The translations under genes and the position numbers were made by a program. A model generated the notes under the pieces. The model did not search any database and was not told the origin of the DNA. It saw only the letters and a list, made by a program, of their open reading frames with translations. Below, one piece after another: positions 11,456-23,756 of a stretch of 64,000 nucleotides of DNA (positions within the stretch are counted from its first letter, which is position 1; each line of letters starts with the position of its first letter). The stretch lies in NCBI GenBank assembly GCA_030998015.1, contig JARWMV010000007.1, positions 62,001 through 126,000 of the forward strand. Direction: 5' to 3'. This DNA is from Ceratorhiza oryzae-sativae (lineage: Eukaryota > Basidiomycota > Agaricomycetes > Cantharellales > Ceratobasidiaceae).

Positions 11456-14400
11456 TTGCAGCCTGAGTACATGTCAGAAACTGCCCAAGGACCAGCAAAG
11501 AAGAAGAAGAGGCAACCTGCATATTACCTAAAGAAACCCAATAATTCTGCCTCAAGATCCATCCTTGCTGCTGGAATCATGGACCCCATCAAAACCTTAG
11601 TCAATTCAGGATCCTCTAAGAATTTCATTGACCTCAACTTCTGCCAACACCACAACATGCCCCTCACCAGACTCCTAAACCCAGAACTGTCATTGCCATA
11701 GATGGCAAGGAGATCCCAAAAAAGATCTGATTCAAGACCCAAATAGAGATCAAAGTAGAAGGATGGATATTCACACCCACCTTCTATGCCATGGAGCTAG
11801 GAGAAGATACACCAGTCATTTTAGGACTAGACTGGCTACAAGAAGCAGACCCAGATATCAACTGGAAGACACAAGAGATTTCCTGGAAGAGAAAGGAAGT
11901 CACTGGCAAAGCTGCCTACAAATCTCAGTCTGGAATTGACTGGTCCAAGGTACCAAAAGGATGGGAGGGACTATTCAAGAAATTTAAAGAGATATTTAGT
12001 GAAGAACTCTTCAAGAAGCTTCCAGAACACCACCCCTATGATTGCTACATCAATTTCAAGGAAGGGGCAGAATTACCCAAACCAGCCAAGATCTACCCTA
12101 TGTCCCCAGTGGAAAACAAGGCAGTCAAAGGATTCATTGATCAGGAGCTAAAAGATGGGAAAATACAGCCAAGCAAGTCCCCCATTGCTGCACCTTGCTC
12201 CTTTGTCAAAAAGCAGGATGGATCCCTGAGATTAGTCACAGACTATAGAAAAATCAATGCTATCACAGTGCCAAATTGATTCCCTATTCCACTACAGACC
12301 AAACTGGTGGACCAGGTCCAGGGTAAACAAATCTTCACCAAGATGGACTTGAGGTGGGGATACAACAATATCTGGATCAAGGAAGGGGATGAATGGAAGA
12401 CAGCATTCAGAACCCATTATGGGATATTTAAATACCTCATAATGCCATTTGGCCTATGCAATGCACCCGGGATATTCCAGGAATTCATGAACTGGATCTT
12501 CCAGGACATCCTAGGAATATATGTGGTAGTATACCTTGATGGCATCCTAATATTCTCAGACAATGAGGAAGACCACAAGAGACATGTGGAAGAAGTCATG
12601 CAACAACTCAAGGAGAACAGCCTTTCTGCCAAACTCACCAAACCTGAATTTGGTGCCACAGAAGTAGATCTCCTAGGACTAGGCATTACACCTGAAGGTA
12701 TCTCCTTGGAGAAGTCCAAGATCCAAGCCATGCTTGATTGGGCAAAACCAGGGACAGTCAAACAGCTCCAAGCCTTCCTGCACTTTGTCAACTTCTACAG
12801 GTGCTTCATTTACAATTTCAGTAGAATGGCCAGACCTCTTCATTACCTAACACAGAAGGACAAGAAGTGGGAATGGACCAAGGAATGCCAAGAAGCCTTT
12901 GAAGAAATCAAGGAAGCAATTGGGAAGGATCCAGTCCTAATACATCCAGATCCATCAAAACCCTTTGTCCTGGAAACAGACACCTCAGGGGTGGCCATAG
13001 GTGTAGTACTAAGCCAAAGACACATAGATGGGTACTTGCACCCAGTGGCCTTCATGTCCAAAAGCTACAATGATGCAGAACACAACTATGATACTGCCAA
13101 CAAGGAATTATTGGCCATTGTAGCTGCCCTCAAACACTGGTACATGTACCTAGAAGGGACAGAGACCCCAATTGAGGTCTACACAGATCATAGGAACCTG
13201 GAAAGATGGAAGACAGCAGAGACATTCAATTGAAGGCATGCTAGGTGGCATTTGGAACTAGCCTCTTACAATTTCAATATCCACTGCAGACCAGGGAAGA
13301 TGTCACAGAAGCCAGATGTGCTATCCAGAAGGCACAACCACAACAATGTCCCTAATCCCCAACAAATCATGATTGAGGCTGAAAGGTTCATTGGATTCAA
13401 AGCAGAAACCTCAGTGGATATCATCTTGGAAATTCAAGAAGCCCAAATAGAAGATGAATCCCTCCAGACCCTAATCATAAGTACCAAGGAAAAGGAAAAT
13501 CTTCCATCCAGTGTCAAACAACAGTATGACAAATATGAGTGGACAGAAGAACTCCTATGATATGAAGGAAGGATAGTGATCCCAGACAACCAAGGGATCA
13601 AATTACAGCTCCTAGAGATGCATCATGATGCCCCAATAGCAGGACACCAAGGATGAGCAAGGACTCTAGAACTTCTGGCCAGAAGCTACTACTGGCCAGG
13701 GATGAAGAATCAAGTAAACTGCTTTGTGGAATCCTGTGAAGTCTGTCAAAGAAGCAAGGGATGCAAACAATATGCACTGCCCAAACCCTTGCCCATTCCT
13801 TCACAACCTTGGGAGGATGTCACATATAACTTCATTGTGAAACTACCTGATTCCCAAGGATATGATAGCATCCTGGTACTCACAGACTGATCCTCCAGAC
13901 AAGCTCACTTCATACCCTGCTTGGAAAGCATCAATGCTGAAGGGGTGGCAGACCTATTTGTTGAGGAGGTATGGCAATTACATGGTCTACCCAAGACTAC
14001 AGAGGAACTACCTTCAGTAGTCAATTCCTCAAGGCACTATACCAAAAGCTGGAGATTGACCCCAAATTCTCCACAGCCTACCACCCTGAAACAGATGGAA
14101 TCACAGAGAGAACCAACCAATGGCTAGAAGGATTCCTAAGAAGCTTCTGCAATTACCAGCAAGACCATTGGGCAAAGTGGCTTGCCATTGCAGAATTCTG
14201 TCACAACAATCAAGTAAAATCCACCACAGGGAAAACAGCCTTTGAGACAGTCTATGGGAGACACCCCAGATGGAACATCACAGACTTGGAAATTAATTCA
14301 CAACCAGCCAAACTAACAACTGAATCAATGCAAGAAATCTGGGATGAAGTCAAGGCTTCCATGGAATTCCACAGCACAAAAGAGAAGGAACCCCAAAAGC

Positions 14401-14873
14401 AATACAAAATTGGGGACAAGGTCTGGCTAATCACCACAAACCTGAGGACCAAACAACCAATCAAGAAGCTGGATAACAAAAAGGCTGGGCCCATCACTAT
14501 CAAGGAGAAAATCTCTTCTCACGCTTACCACCTTGAGCTACCCTCCACCATGAGGATCCATGATGTATTTCACATCAACCTGCTTCTTCCCTTCACAGAA
14601 GCCACTGATTTTCACAGGCATCAACTGAGACCACCCCCAATCATCACAGAAGTAGGGGAAGAACAATATGAAGTAGACCATGTGGTTGCATGGGAACAAA
14701 GGGGGAAGCAACTCTACTACCAAATTCAATGGAAGGGCTATGATCCAAATGAAGACACCCTGGAAAGGGCTGAAAAAATAGCTGAACTCCCTCAGATCAT
14801 GGAGGACTTAGTTGAGCAACACCCAGAGGCCCCTCTACCAAAGAACTGCAAACAAGGACAAAAAGGGTATTAA
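11456..14873 (+). pseudogene. Element B Pol: protease, RT, RNase H, integrase, chromodomain-like
   Basis: Domain order is protease (11530-11900), RT (about 12060-12830), RNase H (12960-13330), integrase zinc region and core (13600-14300), and a C-terminal domain plus chromodomain-like tail (14640-14830; Y-Y-Q-I-Q-W-K-G-Y). The protease catalytic motif reads V-N-S-G-S-S, and the RT box reads Y-L-D-G, not Y-L-D-D. Internal stops at 12278, 13231, 13558, 13654 and 13888 are all TGA where relatives have Arg, fitting CGA decay. A short deletion/frameshift near 14000 hits the integrase second catalytic Asp region. Family and domains are clear. The copy is inactive. Confidence 0.93.
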
Positions 14874-15107
14874 AGAATGGGGGGGAGAGCCTCAAACCTC
14901 AGCATCTGCTACTCAGCACAGCTACTCAGCAATCCCTACCACTCACAACCCCTCAACACTCTAAACCTCTTTTACCCAAACCAACCATGCCTGCCCAACA
15001 CACTGCATTCACCCCTGTTGCTGCCATGAAAGGGCCTCAAATGTAAGCCAGAAATCCAGCACTCAACTAGAAACTGGCATAACACCCCCACTACAGCCTC
15101 ATGCTGC
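14874..15107 (+). other. Spacer between pol and ORF3 of element B
   Basis: 234 bases after the pol stop. They begin with a G-run (ggggggag at about 14879-14886) and are then C/A-rich without a convincing reading frame. Possibly a control region for the downstream ORF3. Confidence 0.4.
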
Positions 15108-15767
15108 ATGTACTCCTACCAGGAAGTGATCAAGTGATGTGACTCCTTTATCAGGAGCTACATCCACACAAAGTCACTGGACCCAGAGGCCAAGCTGGAC
15201 TACATCCCCATGCAAGAGCACTGGGGATGCAAGTGGGTCAACTACAAAACCCTGTGCTGCCCCAAGCAGGGTGACCTGGAATGGGTGGGAAGGTGGATTT
15301 GGAGGCCAGAGACTCACAAGGAGATGCAGCACACCAAGCTCTTCATAGTAGGACACTTTGTAGCAGATAGTGTAGGCCTGGTAGTAGAAGCAGGGAAGGA
15401 GGAAAGAGAGGAGAAGATACAGGAAATGGAGCAGCAGCAGAAAAGGGAGATGGAGAGGTACCCAGAGTGGGTAACAAAATCCACAGAGTGGTGGAAAAGG
15501 GCCTTGGATATAGAGGCATGGTGGGAGGAGCATGATTTGACAGGCCTCAAAAGGATGAGGGCAGCCATCAAGGAGTGGAAGACAAAGGTGCCTGAGGGGT
15601 ACCACCATGTCCTGGAGGTGCTCTCAACCCAGGAGGTAATGGACATGGCAAAAAGGTAGGTCATGACCAAAGGGGATCTTTGGAACTGGCTCAACCAGAA
15701 GGCCTGGGACCATGAGCAGGAAGTACTTGAGCAGGCAAGGAACAGCCTATGCTTGGACTCAGACACC
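15108..15767 (+). pseudogene. Element B ORF3, coiled-coil protein downstream of pol (part 1)
   Basis: ATG at 15108 opens a frame with one early TGA (about 15132, likely from CGA) and a TAG at 15658. It is otherwise continuous into the E2 insertion point at 15772. The N-terminal third has Trp/Cys residues (H-W-G-C-K-W-V-N-Y; W-V-G-R-W-I-W). The remainder is Glu/Lys/Gln-rich and helical, likely a coiled coil. The frame continues after E2 at 17076. A third ORF after pol is uncommon in Ty3/Gypsy elements. It may be an envelope-position accessory, but no signal peptide or membrane segment is visible, so I do not call it Env. Confidence 0.6.
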
Positions 15768-15772
15768 CCTGT

Positions 15773-17075
15773 TGTTACAGGTCAGGGTACACTTGAATAT
15801 CTAGAGCTTAAGCAAATGTAGATATGTTAGTATACACTAATTGTACTCAATACTTCTTAGACTAGAGTAAGATCACTCAAAGTAGTTGCAATGTGATCAA
15901 GTAACACCCAAGGTAGTCTTAATCTTTCACAGTGTAAACTGACTAATTTATAGGTATAAAGAGCAAGACTACTATGGTCAGGTTACCTTAGATATCTGAA
16001 AATAGTTCAGCCCTAGTTGCTTGGACTAACTGATACTAATCTCAATACTAGGCTTAAGCAATTGCTTATAGGATAGATGGTGGGATGCATAATGCATGTA
16101 CTTCCTCAGCTACAGGTACTTAGATTTCCTCTAATAGCTGGTACTTAATGTCATGCTCAATCAGGCAATATTGTATCCTTATATATCTCTGTATATAAGA
16201 TAGAATGAATCAGACAGTATATAACTAATATGGTACTTTATTCCTCAGTACTATTTATATAAGAAATCACACACAGACAAGAGAAATAGAAAGAGAAAAG
16301 AAACCAATAACCAGTATGGGTTGAGTAAGAGGAGGTGGTCTGGAAGGGCCTCAGAGGGGGTCCTTTCATACCCTGAGGAGGGCATTCCAGAGCCAAATAG
16401 ATACATGCATGCCTGTGCAATCATCAAAAGAGGGTACTGCTATACTTGGGGTACACCCTAGCCCAGTATAGGATAAAAGAGTAAAGACAGGGTGTGGATC
16501 AAAGGCATTGATGCATCCGAGACCTGCTATTGGCTTGTAGATCATATTATCACAGTATATACATGTAATGAATGGAGGCTACATGTCAGTGAGTCATAAA
16601 GTGAATCAGAGAAGCTTCTGGATCAATTTGGAAGGCTCTCCTGACTGACTGGAGTCATTAGATCTTGATTGATGGTCCAGTAAGATTTTAATGATCTTTG
16701 GGCCATTCTGGCATGAGGATCCAGTGGATTGCAACAATCTTTGGGCAGCAGATACTGCCAAAGATTAGCTATCGATTGAGCATAAGATCGCATTGACAGC
16801 AAAAGCGGTTGCCAAGATATGAGCAGCACGAAGTTGTAATCATTATATCCTGATAAGAGGAAATATCACAACCTCTGTATCTCTCTGAGATCTTATTGTA
16901 AAAACTTAATAAAATATGCGTTGGAACGTGGGAAAATTTTACTATTTAATGGAACGTAAAATAGTACAATTTGGAGTGAATAAAAATTCAAGTATTTCAC
17001 AAATTAATTACAGAGGCATCACTTGAGGTTGGCAGAGCAGACTAAAATAATAGAAAATGTTAGTAATCCATAACA
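15773..17075 (-). mobile_element. Solo LTR E2, CpG-decayed copy
   Basis: 1303 bp, termini TGTTA...TAACA, TSD cctgt at 15768-15772 and 17076-17080. It is inverted relative to E1 and in the same orientation as E3. Compared with E3 almost every CpG has become TpG or CpA, and its TATA box is altered (TATGAAA on the sense strand). It interrupts ORF3 of element B, and the ORF3 frame reads through if the LTR and one TSD copy are removed. Confidence 0.93.
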
Positions 17076-17266
17076 CCTGTTGAAGAAGAGGCCCAAGCAC
17101 AATACAAGTCCCTGGAGTGTAAGTACAAACAGTCTCATCAACAAGGGGCACAGAAGGAATACTTAGAATTGCTACAGGAAGAATGTGCTGAAGCTAGAAG
17201 GGCCCTGAAGGAGCAAAGGTAGTACAAAGAATCTTGGGATATAATCACAGAGCCCCCCTCCTTCTA
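17076..17266 (+). pseudogene. Element B ORF3, part 2
   Basis: Continuation of the coiled-coil ORF across E2. The frame D-T-P-V joins directly to E-E-E-A-Q-A-Q-Y, followed by a heptad-like Glu/Leu/Gln/Ala stretch. It stops at TAG (about 17221), then a short tail to 17266. The clean reading-frame join supports E2 being a simple later insertion and ORF3 having been a real coding region. Confidence 0.6.
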
Positions 17267-17402
17267 ACCTTTGTATATGGACAATATCTTTCTCTTTTGT
17301 TTCAGACTCTTAATTGGAAAATAAATAAATAAATACATGATGGTTGATCTTATGTTCTGTTTGTCTAAAGATCCCCTAAGACTCACCATAAGAGGGGGGC
17401 AA
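17267..17402 (+). other. Element B 3' untranslated region with polypurine tract
   Basis: Non-coding, AT-rich, ending in agaggggggcaa (17391-17402) directly before the 3' LTR, the expected plus-strand priming site. Confidence 0.7.
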
Positions 17403-18053
17403 TGTCATGAGTCATGATCAAAGGTCTTGTGGCAAACCATCATTTTTCTTTTGTTTACCTTCTTTGTCTCACAGCTTGACCACTTTCCTTTCATGAGTAA
17501 GCACCTACACTGGCTTACTGAGCCTTGGCCTATTATTAATCACTTGCTTACTGATCACAGCCATTCACCTTACTCATGCTACTATTATTAGTTACAGGCT
17601 GACTGATTGCTGCCATTCACCCTTACTCATCCTGCATGTACACTTAGTCACTCCCTGGGTTAGAATAGTATAAAAGCAAGGAGAGCAAGCTGGTCTACCC
17701 CAGCTTGCTCTACCTCATGAATTCCCCTCTAAAGCATCTAGAGTGAAGAACAGTCCCTAGCTGATTTATTAGCCTAAGTAACAGCTAGAAGGGTCTTGAG
17801 TCAAGACCATGTTGCAAGCCCCAGCACTAAGCATCTAACTTAGCTGCTGTCCACAGCTGCTTATTCAGCAACAGGTGTCCATCAGCCACAAGCACATAAG
17901 TGCACACAGTGTCAAGCCACAAGACAGTAGGCACACCAGGCATCAAGCCAGGACAATCCATGCATCAGCAGTAGTCCAGACATAGCCCAGACCCATCTGA
18001 GGCATTAGCCACTTGTAAAACAAGTCCAACAACTGCTTTCAGAGGTTGTGACA
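17403..18053 (+). repeat. Element B 3' LTR
   Basis: 651-bp partner of 151-802, followed immediately by the TSD copy cctac (18054-18058) and the resumed Gag frame of element A. TATA-like tataaaa at 17669-17675. Confidence 0.95.
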
Positions 18054-18360
18054 CCTACAGTAAAGTGGGACAATTCTGCAAAAAATGTCCAGACATTGTT
18101 CAAGGAGATCTGGAAGGACAATCATCCCCCAGTAGCCCAGAAGACAAGGGATCCAGATGCCATGGACCTAGAATTGGCTGGAAAAGGAAAGGGGACAATT
18201 ATCTGCCACCATTGTGGAGGAAAGGGACATATTGCTGCCAAATGCCTGTTGCAGAAACTATCTGGGTATTAAGTGGCCATAGAGGAACCTGAAACCAGTG
18301 AAGACAAGTCTTTAAAAGACTATGCTCAAGCAGTTCTTGGAAGGCTGTCTTAGGCTCTGT
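18054..18360 (+). pseudogene. Element A Gag, C-terminal part with zinc knuckle
   Basis: Continues the frame of 1-145. It shows the family motif W-K-D-N-H-P-P-V-A, D-P-D-A-M-D, and a knuckle C-H-H-C-G-G-K-G-H-I-A-A-K-C. It aligns with the equivalent Gag regions of C and F, so A, C and F are related Gypsy families, with A the most degraded. Confidence 0.85.
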
Positions 18361-18389
18361 TCTGAATACCCCCAAGTACTACTTCTGAA

Positions 18390-21300
18390 CAAAAATCAAA
18401 ATATACAATGAAGAAATTTACCAGTTGGGCTATGGTCAACTCTGGTGCCACCTCTGTATTCATACATGAGAACCTAGTCAAACAATATTGAATCCCTACT
18501 CAAAACCTAAAAACACCAAGGAAGCTAAGGGTAATCAATGGTTGTGAAATCCACTCAGGCCAAGTCAATACATGCTGCACATTTGAACTAGTCATACAGG
18601 GGCACAGAGAAATACTCAGTGCCTATGTTGTCAATGTGGGGAAAAATGATCTTGTACTTGGCATGTCATGGCTCAAATACCATAACCCCCACATTGATTG
18701 GGAAGAAAAAGTGCTCAACTTCAACTCATCAATCTGCTCCAAACACTGCCTCTCACAACCAATACATGCAAGAGCCAATGAACCACAAAGCCTCCAGCTG
18801 TCAGGACTATACAAAACTGCTGTCCTACCTGCCAAATACAATGAGTTCAAGGATATATTTGCAGAAGAGGAGGACAAACAGCCACTGCCACCCCACCAAG
18901 AATGGGACTTTGGTGTAGACTTAAACCAGATGCAAAGATTGGCCATGGCTCAGTATACAGTGTGGGGATTAAAGAAGACACAGAACTCTGAAAGACACTA
19001 GACTGACAACTACAAAATGGTCACATTCACCCATCCAAATCACCAATGGCATCTCCAGTCATATTTGTCAAAAAGAAAAATGGGAAACTGCAAATGTGTA
19101 TTGACTACTGGCACCTAAACAGCATGACCGTCCCCAACACATACCCCCTGCCTAAAATAAAGGATTTGATTGAAACCATCCAGGAAGCAAAAATTTTCAC
19201 CAAGCTGGACCTGAAATGGGGTTTTAACCTGGTCAGGGTACAAAAGGGAGATGAATGGAAACTGGCCATTAAAACCAAATATGGGCTATATGAGCCTTTT
19301 TAATGCAATTTGGCACAATGAACTCCCCAGGAGCATTCATGAACATGATGCAAGACATCCTCCAGGACCTGGAAGGAGTCTATGTGGTTGTATATATGGA
19401 CAACATCTGATCTACTCTAAGGACCCAAAGGACCATGACAAACATGTCAAAGAAGTCCTACAAAGATTCAAGAAACATGGCCTATACTGTGCACTAGAAA
19501 AATGCTTCTTTGATGTACCTGAGATTGACTACCTGGGAATTATTGGGTCCCCAGAAGGCATCAAGGTGGATCCAGCAAAGGTGGAGAAGGCTGTAGAATG
19601 GAACCAACCTACAAACACTACCCAAATGCTCAAATTCCTAGGATTTTGTAATTGGCTAAGGCAGTTTATACAAGATTTCTCAAAAACAGCCAGATGCCTA
19701 TATGAACTATGCAAAAAGGACATGAAATGGGAATGGACCAAGGAGCTAGAAGAAGTGTTCCAAACACTAAAACAAAAGCTCACTGAAGCACCACTCCTAA
19801 TTCAACCAGACCAGTCAAAGCCTTTTTAAATTGAGTCAAATGCATCAGGATATGCTGCAGGAACAGTACTCATGCAATATGGAGAAGACAGACTATTACA
19901 CCCAGTCAGCTACCTATCAAAAGCAATGCTCCCAGCAGAATGAAACAATGACATATACAACAAGGAAATGCTAGCAATTGCCAAAGCACTGAAGCACTGG
20001 CACCACCTGCTCAAGGGATCTGAACACCCAATCCAGATCTTATCTGACAATAAAAATCTGGAGTATTGGAAGACAAACTGACCATTGAGTGGCTGAGTTG
20101 CATGTTGGCACAAATTTTTGTTCAGATTCAATTTCAAAATCCTGTACATCCAAGGGGCCAAAAACAGACAAGCAGACATTCCATCAAGACTTTCAAGACA
20201 CCTGTGAGAAGGGGGGGGTGAGAGCCAGGCTCTGCTTAAACCAGAAAATGTTTTGCAACTCTCTGAACTATGGGGAAGTGAAGTCACACCAGACCATGAC
20301 CTAGAGCAGCTCGTCCAAGATGCAATACCAGGAGATGCATGCCTAGCTAAGATCATCAAGGCACTGGAAGACAACAAAAAGGTCAAAGACTGGGAATGGG
20401 ATGAAGGTGTACTATGGTTCAAAGGACTCATCTATGTACCCCATGACAAGTCATTGCAGCAACTAGTCCTAGAAAGCTGACATGAAAACCCTGTGTCAGG
20501 ACACCCTGGCCAATTCAGAACACTTGAACTGATCAGTTGGAAGTTCACCTGGTCCTCCATGAAGTAAACAGTCAATGAGTACATTGCCCACTGTGAATCA
20601 TGCATATGGAACAAGCATAGCAATGCTGTACCACCTGGCCTCCTCAACCCAATAGCCATACCTGAGAAACCATGGGAAGAAATCACATATGACCTCATCA
20701 CAGGCCTGCCAGCATCAGAAGTATTTGATGCCACATTCACAATAGTGGACCACTTGACAAAAATGATTCACTTCATACCCACACAATCAGAAGCATCAGC
20801 AAAAGACTGTGCCAACCTATTTGTCACATACATCTGGAAGCTACATGGGCTACCAAGGAAAACCATATCCAACTGAGGTCCAAACTTTGCATCCCAGTTT
20901 CTGAGGCAGCTATACAAGCAGCTGGATATCAAGCTGTCCTTCTCAACAGCATACCATCCACAGACTGATGGACAGTCAGAAAGGACAAACCAAGTAGTGG
21001 AAGGCTACCTCAGGCACTATGTATTGGACCAACAAGATGACCAGGTATCACTGTTGCCATTGGCCAAGTTTGCCCACAACAATGGGACCAATGTGTGCAC
21101 AGGCGAAACCCCTTTCTATGCCACTATGGTTTCCACCCTAGATTTGCAGTAGGAGACAAAACAGAGCAGTCTCTACCATTGGCAGATGAACATGCTGAAT
21201 GACTGCAGAAGGGTTATGATGAACTCAGTGCAGCCCTGGAGCTGGCATAGGACTTGATGAAGGCATACTATGACCAGAAGCACAAAGCCCCAGAAACAAT

Positions 21301-21739
21301 CAAGATTGGCAACAAGGTCTGGCTTGATGCACAAAATGTTTGAACCCAGAGACCATCAAGGAAACTGTCAAACAAACAAATTGGTCATTTCAAAGTGGTT
21401 GTGAAACATGGGACACATGCATACAAACTGGATATACCACACACCATGAAGATACACCCAGTCTTTCATACATCACTGCTTAGCCAGAAGAAAGAAGATC
21501 CCTTCAACTGAAAGGTGCCTCAACCAGCCCCTATAGTCACACCAGAAGGGGATGTCAAATATGAGGTAGAACAAATCATCAACTCCAGACATAATAGACA
21601 GAAACATATCATGGAATATCTAGTCAAATGGTTAGGTTATGATGGGTGAACCTGGCAAGCACATGAAGACCTAGCCAATGCACCAGAGATGCTGGAAAAC
21701 TTCCACAAAGCCCAACCCAATAAAACCCAAGACCCTTGA
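18390..21739 (+). pseudogene. Element A Pol, heavily decayed
   Basis: Domains follow the C/F pattern: protease with N-S-G-A-T instead of D-S-G-A-T (about 18430), RT (19046-19480; Y-M-D-N then a TGA), RNase H (19820-20100), integrase (20560-21350; T-D-G-Q-S-E-R intact, but the second Asp position reads S-N-stop-G), and a chromodomain-like end (about 21560-21690). At least eight in-frame stops and a frameshift around 19300 are present. It sits downstream of its own Gag and upstream of LTR 21756-22209. Confidence 0.9.
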
Positions 21740-21755
21740 GCTTGAAGGGGGGAAG

Positions 21756-22209
21756 TGTCACAACCTGACATGCATATATTCATCATATAATACTTTCTTG
21801 AATTTTTACATTTTTTAAGAACATTTTCAAAACACACTTTCCTTTTATGGGACAACTGTATCATGTGACTCATGGAATGTTCCAGACTGCTTACCAAGAT
21901 TTATTTCAACTCTGATGTGAAATTCTGCAGCTCTGCAGCAGCTTCTATTGCTTAGTGATGTGACTTGTAGTATAGTTGTGTTTTTTTTGATGTGGCTTGA
22001 AGAATGTATATAAACCAGGTCAAGTTCAACAAGGTCTCCTCACAAACTTGACCTCCTTGTCAATTACAAGTCTTGTTCCTTCTTGCTCACTGCCTTGCAA
22101 TGTGTCATCATCACCCTTACCTCCCTTGTCATTGCCACCAAGTCATTCCTGGGCTCTGCCCTTGTGATCTAAGGTGTCCATGCTGTCACTTGACTTGTCA
22201 CTGCTGACA
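21756..22209 (+). repeat. Element A 3' LTR
   Basis: 454 bp, begins TGTCACAACCTGACA and ends GCTGACA. It is preceded by a polypurine tract (gaaggggggaag, 21744-21755), as in C and F. Parts match the C/F LTRs (TATA region tatataaac near 22010; the accttgac motifs). Its 5' partner lies outside the window, so the end is inferred from the TG...CA rule and family comparison. Confidence 0.8.
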
Positions 22210-22943
22210 ATAATGGGAGAAGAAGATGGTAATCTTGCACAGGCAATTGAGACTGAGGAAGCTGATTAGTTAGGTATATATATGCATACCAGAATAGTTG
22301 TATTAGTCTGAAAATTTAATCTTGGTTTTTTGACTGTCTGTCTATACATGAATATATTTTGTTCTTTTCTGTTTTCACATGAGCCATGCTCTTGGGGGGA
22401 GTGTAGAATACAAATATACAAATACATAAATATATATCAAATATACCAGAATGAACAAGCAATTGCATGACTTGTGTAGTACAAATCTTGTACTTCCTGT
22501 AATGTTCTACAATGTACTAGAACACCTTCCTCTTGTGTATGTAAGGAGTGCTGTTTAGCTCCATAGGTACTCATCTGCTCACTTGAATATATTATTCCTT
22601 TACTTGTCTTAAGCACACTGGGCTCCATGCATATAGTGTGATATATATATATATGTAGCATAGACATCAACACAAGGGCTCTCTCCTTTCTGCCCATTTT
22701 CTAGCAACCAGGAGGGTACTTTACAGTTTGGATGTCACACAAGAGCTCCCATTGTATGTTTTTCCTAGCAGTAAGCAGCTTTGTTTCTATATGCTGCAGC
22801 TTTGTGCTCTTATAGAGATGTTATACATAGCATCTTGCTGAGAAATTGTTCTCAGTGCTCCCAAGTTCAATGTGCAATGAGTGTGCCAGCTCTTGGTTGA
22901 CTCACTTATCTTGAAACTGAGAACATAGCTCAACACAAAGACC
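22210..22943 (+). other. AT-rich remnant, possibly the 3' end of a copia-like element
   Basis: No usable ORF. A G-run (cttggggggagtg, about 22391-22403) is followed by tgtagaatacaaatat, the layout of a polypurine tract plus LTR start seen in Ty1/copia elements. The LTR end is unclear (perhaps near 22670). A short (TA)n tract lies at about 22640-22653. The rest up to 22943 shows nothing recognisable. Confidence 0.35.
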
Positions 22944-22948
22944 TTGAT

Positions 22949-23331
22949 TGTCATGAACTGACACACACATATCCACTCTATAATATTTTCTTGATTTATT
23001 ACATTTTGTGAGATCCTTTCAAAACATACTTGCCTATTAGGGTATATCTGTGTTATGTGATTCAGGGGATGTTCCAGACCAATAACCGAGATGTATTTTA
23101 ACTCTGATGTGAAATTCCGCAGTTCTGAAGTTGCTTCTATTACTTCTATTGCTTCTATCTCTTATTGGTCATGACTCACTGTATAGACTTGTTTGTTATG
23201 ATGTGGCTCATATCATGTATATAAACCAGGTCAAGTTTGCAGAGGACTCCTCAAGAACTTGACCTCTCATTGAATACAAGTTCTTTCTTTTCTTACTATT
23301 TTCCTTGTTGCCTGACTTGTTGTTGTTGACA
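22949..23331 (+). repeat. Element F 5' LTR
   Basis: 383 bp, TGTCATGAACTG to GTTGACA. TATA-like tatataaa at 23218-23225. Leader tcaggtcaagttcttttc follows directly and is shared with element C. Confidence 0.95.
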
Positions 23332-23756
23332 TCAGGTCAAGTTCTTTTCAAATCATAAGTCTCAGTATCGCCTGGGATACGTCTGGAACACTGTTGGCGT
23401 CGTCTTGAGATAACTCTCCATTGCCTTCCCCAATCCCACTCCACCTATCCACAGCCATGAGACATTGTTGCCCTATACGTGCCTCTGTGAAACCTTGCAC
23501 ACCTATATCAGTTGAAGCACTACCGGTCTTCACGGACGCGGCTGCTCACTGACCAAAGGTTGGGTCCCTCACACGTCATAACAAGCTTCAGTTCTCTAAT
23601 CTCTTTCATTGACAAGAGGTGGGGTTGCTCATTGCCCTTAAGTAGTTGAGCAATGGAGGTCACCTTCCTATTCCAACAGACTCAGGAAAGGGTCTATTTT
23701 TCTTGTCTTATCTTGCTCTCGCTCAAGTACATCTCTGATGGAATGCACAGCCCTCA
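23332..23756 (+). other. Element F leader
   Basis: Untranslated leader before ORF0, collinear with the minus-strand leader of element C (10897-10470). It contains short CpG sites lost in C. Confidence 0.6.

Larger units (their letters stand above)
151..18053 (+). mobile_element. Gypsy element B, complete but multiply interrupted
   Basis: LTRs at 151-802 and 17403-18053 are near-identical and start TGTCATGAG and end TTGTGACA. The element is flanked by the 5-bp TSD cctac (146-150, 18054-18058), so this is a single insertion into element A. The internal order is ORF1-like region, gag, CCHC knuckle, protease, RT, RNase H, integrase, chromodomain-like tail, an extra coiled-coil ORF, then a purine-rich tract (17391-17402). 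This is Ty3/Gypsy chromovirus organisation with an additional 3' ORF. Elements C (2959-11267) and E2 (15773-17075) inserted later. Numerous in-frame stops and a frameshift indicate it is dead. Confidence 0.95.

Noticed and set aside
15174..15766. Long minus-strand ORFs opposite element B ORF3
   Set aside because: Antisense shadows of a Glu/Lys-rich coding frame. The plus-strand frame joins across E2, while the antisense ones do not correspond to anything known.
15108..17266. Envelope gene in element B
   Set aside because: Position fits, but no signal peptide, membrane segment or furin-like site is visible.
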